A DNA stretch of 64,000 bases from assembly GCA_024516155.1 (NCBI GenBank), contig JAJJXM010000027.1:304001-368000 (forward strand), written 5' to 3'. The position numbers and the translations under genes are program-made. This stretch comes from Pyronema omphalodes (taxonomy: Eukaryota > Ascomycota > Pezizomycetes > Pezizales > Pyronemataceae). The notes beneath the pieces were generated by a model. The model was not told the origin of the DNA and did no database searches. It was given only the letters and a program-made list of their open reading frames with translations. Below, piece by piece: positions 60,349 to 64,000 of the stretch; the first letter of the stretch is position 1; the number at the start of each line of letters is the position of its first letter.

Positions 60349-63300
60349 CTACTTAGGATCCAAGATAACCCCCTCAAACTCTCTAGACGCAATATATTCC
60401 AGCGTCCGTTCAAAGTGTTTTCTTGGAGCCTCAGTTGCAGTACTTTCCGAGCTAGCAAGGTTTGAGTGAATAAGTTCGATTAAGCCGTTAAGGTATTTCA
60501 CCGTAACCTTATTATGATCAGCCGTGTTCCACCATAAACAATCATTCGGGGGAAACTTACAGCCTCATTTTGTCTATCAAAGTAATAGACATATCTATTC
60601 AAAATCTCCACAAACAACTCAATACTAACCGCCTGATCCATACAGGCATCGGCGACCCTAAGCGCTCTCTGCAAACACTCGAGCACCCTCTTTCCATCCC
60701 TATAAAGAGGTGACTTCTCATCTTCATTCCTTGCCGGGATCTCAACAGCCCACCAGAGGTGTGATGCTAGGTAAACTGCACGGCATTGGTCCGGTTTCTT
60801 GAGAAGTTTGCTACCGTGTAATGCGCACTTTGTAATAAGGTTGTCGTAGTTTTCCTTGGAGAAGTTTCTGGTCGAGTGTAAAGCATTGGCAATGACAGCA
60901 ACAGATTGGAACTGAGCACGGGAATCCGAGATAGCCTCCTCGTAGACAGTAAATGCCTGGGCGAAGAATTCATAGGCCACTTCCTCAAATTCACACTGGT
61001 CTGCAACTTGTCCACAGAACAGGAAAAGACGAAGACAAAGATCCGCACAGTTCACCCGCTGGTAAAGAGCCGAAATACTCTGGTGCATAAACTTGTACAG
61101 TGCAGTGGACATAGTAGACCACTCATTGTCGAAGTGTTCCCTAGCCTTGTATCGACGAGCAAGTTTGATAGACTGGGTGATGAGTGCGGGGGTTGTGTAA
61201 CGAATTCTATCCCCTCCTTCGTTAAAGGCTTTTTTGGCGGCTTGTAGAAGCTGCAAAGCGTTAGCATTGTTATGAAGTGTCGAGTGAGAATGTGTGCAAA
61301 TACCTTGAATTGGGTGTCGTTGTTTTCGCTGTAAAGCAAGTGTACCATTCGTGCAAGAAGTCCTTGCTCTTCCATCGTTTCGTCGGTCTCGAGCTCACGA
61401 CCACCACGACGGGGAGCTACACCAGGGTATTGGGCAGGCGTCTGGGCTCCCTCATGGATTAATACACGAACGAGGTTAAAGACACCATCAGCGTGCTCGG
61501 GGATGGAAATCTTGGTCTGGTTTTTGAGAATGTTTTGGATTACGACTGCGGCGACGGATCGACGGGTGGGGTAGGATTGGGCGTGAAGGAGTGGGAGGTA
61601 GCTGGGGAGAGCGAGCACGGTGAAGAGTGAGGCATAGGACTTGACTGGTGCAAGCATGAGGTTGAGGATGTTTTGCTGGCAGGCGGGGGAGTGCAAGTCG
61701 GCACTGTTGGCCATCTCGGCAACCTTAGTATTGGTGTACCTAGCAATTGTTAGTAAAATAATTCCAGGTTCTAGTACCTGTAAATCTCACTTGAGAATCT
61801 GATCGACATATTCTGTAGAAAATCAGAAGTTAGTACAGCTATTCATACCCAGGGAAAAGAAACTACATACCTAGCCTGTCAGGGTAAATCTTGAGAGCGA
61901 GGTTCGCAAGAGATACAAGAAGTGCAATGATATCTTGAATTGGCAGGTTTTGTGCCTTCGACGAAACACGGAAATCAGCCTGTTGTTCCGAACTGGATTG
62001 GCCAAGTTGCCTTGTGTGAGCCCTTACATTAACCAAATTCAAGACTTGATTGTAGAAGATCTCATAGAGCTTAACATCGTCAGGAATTCCCTTCGTAGGC
62101 TTAGGCGCCTCTCCGTTCGCTGACCCCTCCCCGGCTTTGTGTTCGTGCTCGCCCGCTGTCGACTCGACAACGGTCTTATCGTCGTCAGAGTTCGGCGATG
62201 TCGATCGTGACGCTGAGCCATCGAGCGTATACGGCTCGGTGGATCCAACTGGTTCACCATCGGCAGGATTTGGTTGAGCTTCGGTCTTGGGGGCCTCCTC
62301 TGGCTCAGCCAACTTGATCTTCTCCATCAAAGCCCGGGCCGCCTCCTGCTCCTTGCGGAGACGCTCCTCGGGGGTCTCTGATTCTGCCTCTCTTGTGGCA
62401 TATGCCGAGAGACGGTCCATTATACCAATCACAATTCCCTTGACATTAACGTTGGGGTTGAGTCTTGCGGTGGCTGAAAGGAAAGAGTCCAGAGTATGGA
62501 GGTGGAATTCGTCAGGGAAAACCTGGGTTATAACTATTCCAAGTTAAACGTCATTACAGAGGTCGTTGAAGATACGTTGTGCTTACCCTCAAGAAGATAC
62601 TCTTGTGCAAGAACATCTCGACACTGGACGACCTGCTCCAGCAACGGCGGAAGAATGATATTCTTGTACGCCTCCAAGTCTACCAACTGGCTTAATCTCA
62701 CCAAGTTGCTTCCTACTAGAAGCTGTAGTTCCTTGCGCTCCTGGGTTCTCTTCTCGCGTTCCCGCGAGTGTCCTTGGTGCTGTAACCGGACCCAGAGCTT
62801 GTTCATCTCAATAAAGTTGGTAATAATGAACGAAATAGAGTCCTGAAAGTTTCCTTCGGGGCTGTATGGTGTCAGAAGCGTTGGATTAATTTGTGGGAAG
62901 CTCGGATTCTAACCCATCGCTGGTTCCCGACGGAAGCGAGTCCCGGGCTTGCTGTGAGAGGTAGTATCGTAGGAAAAGTCCTCTAAACTTTCATCAGTAG
63001 CTGTACGGAAGCCGTAGAATATGTAGTCCACCTTATCGGGTGCTGAACACCACGAGCCATCTCCATCATATCCTTCATAATCTCCTTCACCGGCGCATCC
63101 GGAATAGACATGTAGACCCTTCGTAAACGCGTCAGGACGCATTCTGTTGGTGGCGGTACGAAAGGAGCTCGCGACTTACGTTCCCACGGTGATCATTAGG
63201 TACAGCCGGGGCACAATATTTCCTAGCTATCGTCAGTCCGATGCAGACACCTTCAGTGGATAGCTTCGCTCAGTACCGGCATATTGAACAAGCTCGTACA

Positions 63301-63617
63301 AATCCGCTAAATGGTTCACAGGATGGTTCTCGCGAAGATAGACGGATAGATGGCGTAACGCATCGAATACGGACATGTAGAGCTCATAGTACTTCTTCGG
63401 TCCCAGAGAGCTCGTTCGGAGTTCGGATACTAAGGTAGAACTGCACCGACAATCAACATCAACCCGAGGCCACGACGACACCGCCGCAGCCGTACGACAC
63501 GTACCTGCATTTCAGGGCGTCCATGAGTTTTCCGGGTGTCTCCAGACATTTTCGCATAAGCTGTGTCTGTTGCCGCACGACGGCCAGCGCATCGTGGAGG
63601 AGTACCGCCTCTTCCAT
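60349..63617 (-). CDS. VPS35: Vacuolar protein sorting-associated protein 35 (retromer core)
   Basis: Twelve exons on the minus strand: 63617-63505, 63440-63277, 63222-63180, 63118-63032, 62982-62914, 62861-62587, 62533-62028, 61955-61871, 61812-61791, 61739-61304, 61250-60561 and 60507-60349. They give 882 residues, the usual VPS35 length. Retromer retrieves cargo from endosomes to Golgi, with VPS35 as the alpha-solenoid scaffold. The N-terminus has [20 protein letters not shown] and [10 protein letters not shown] (about 97-106), the VPS26-binding signature. Further on are [19 protein letters not shown] and [15 protein letters not shown]. An acidic low-complexity insert (residues 310-380) precedes the C-terminal solenoid with [20 protein letters not shown] and [12 protein letters not shown]. 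The nearest in-frame ATG to the conserved start is 63617. An upstream exon adding a few residues is possible, as the frame just ahead carries a stop. One 72-nt intron is stop-free, and one exon is only 22 nt. Confidence 0.95.
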
Positions 63618-64000
63618 GCTTATGAATGCAAGCTTCCCCGCAGGAGTTTCTTTGCTGGTTCAAGATGCGAATAGGACGAGCCGATGGCGATGGAGCGGAT
63701 GTGAAATCTGGCGAAGTGGGATGAAGGGGGGGTGGGGTGTGGCGGCGTCGGTGTCAGAACTGTAGGCAATTGACTTGACTCAAGCAGGTAGGATGATGCA
63801 GGTGGTGGTTGCGTGAGGTGATGGCTATGGCTATGCAGTTTGGATTGGCGAGGCACTATGCTTTCAGGACTTGGATGGGGATCACTGGTTGCTATGGAAT
63901 GGCTCAGTTTGGGACTATGGCTTGCTCTGGATGTTACTATGGATTGTATATATTTGGACCATGGCTGCTTTGTATTTGGAACAACTCTTGGGAACTCCCT
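63618..64000. other. Upstream region of VPS35
   Basis: About 380 bases: promoter and leader of VPS35 and perhaps a small 5' exon. G/T-rich tandem words (GGCTATG, TGGATTG) occur near 63,820-63,990. No further gene can be supported. Confidence 0.45.

Noticed and set aside
63620..63856. 78-codon minus-strand frame upstream of VPS35
   Set aside because: Out of frame with VPS35, Pro/Ser/His-rich and without a domain; most likely leader sequence, though a small 5' exon in this area cannot be excluded.

Overview
The window is nuclear DNA of a filamentous ascomycete (Pezizomycotina). This rests on many short GT-AG introns (about 40-300 nt, several with CTAAC/CTGAC-like branch sites), fungal-type proteins (ATP synthase subunit H, UPF0592/DUF1765, a Ran1/Sks1-type kinase, a fungal amidoligase) and very tandem-repeat-rich spacers. 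I cannot fix the class. An early-diverging lineage such as Orbiliomycetes or Pezizomycetes is only a guess from divergent protein sequences and microsatellite-rich intergenic DNA. No bacterial, plasmid, CRISPR or rRNA feature was seen.

Layout. 0-6.4 kb is a normal gene cluster: a TFIIB gene cut by the left edge, ATP14, a small mitochondrial-type membrane protein, an unknown 264-residue protein, and a RING-CH membrane E3 ligase candidate. 6.4-22.9 kb is a gene desert of microsatellites, homopolymer runs and inverted repeats. It ends in a long leader carrying upstream ORFs before a Ran1/Pat1-Sks1-Vhs1-like kinase (22.9-24.2 kb). 24.2-35.5 kb is a second desert. 35.5-41.0 kb holds TMA7, a CSN8/PSMD8/eIF3K-like protein, a PAQR/Izh receptor-like membrane protein and a putative amidoligase. 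41.0-50.6 kb is a third sparse region. It contains a roughly 3-kb stretch (42-45 kb) with few microsatellites and many GACGTC sites. 50.6-63.6 kb holds a UPF0592 protein, DUS4, mL40 and a 12-exon VPS35 retromer gene.

How the genes relate. There is no operon or obvious biosynthetic cluster. Most genes are core housekeeping: transcription initiation, respiration, translation (TMA7, mL40, tRNA dihydrouridylation), endosomal retrieval and membrane ubiquitylation. The less-understood genes are the amidoligase, the small mitochondrial-type protein, the 264-residue protein and the PCI-like protein. The most striking architectural feature is the kinase gene standing alone between about 16.6 kb and 11.3 kb of apparently non-coding, repeat-rich DNA.

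Exon structures were worked out by hand from reading frame, splice consensus and remembered family conservation. They are models, not transcript-supported annotations. I did not find a convincing previously undescribed system. The best leads are the orphan amidoligase, the isolated kinase with its upstream ORFs, four inverted repeats in the spacers, and several splicing oddities (micro-exons, a stop-free intron, a poly-C intron).
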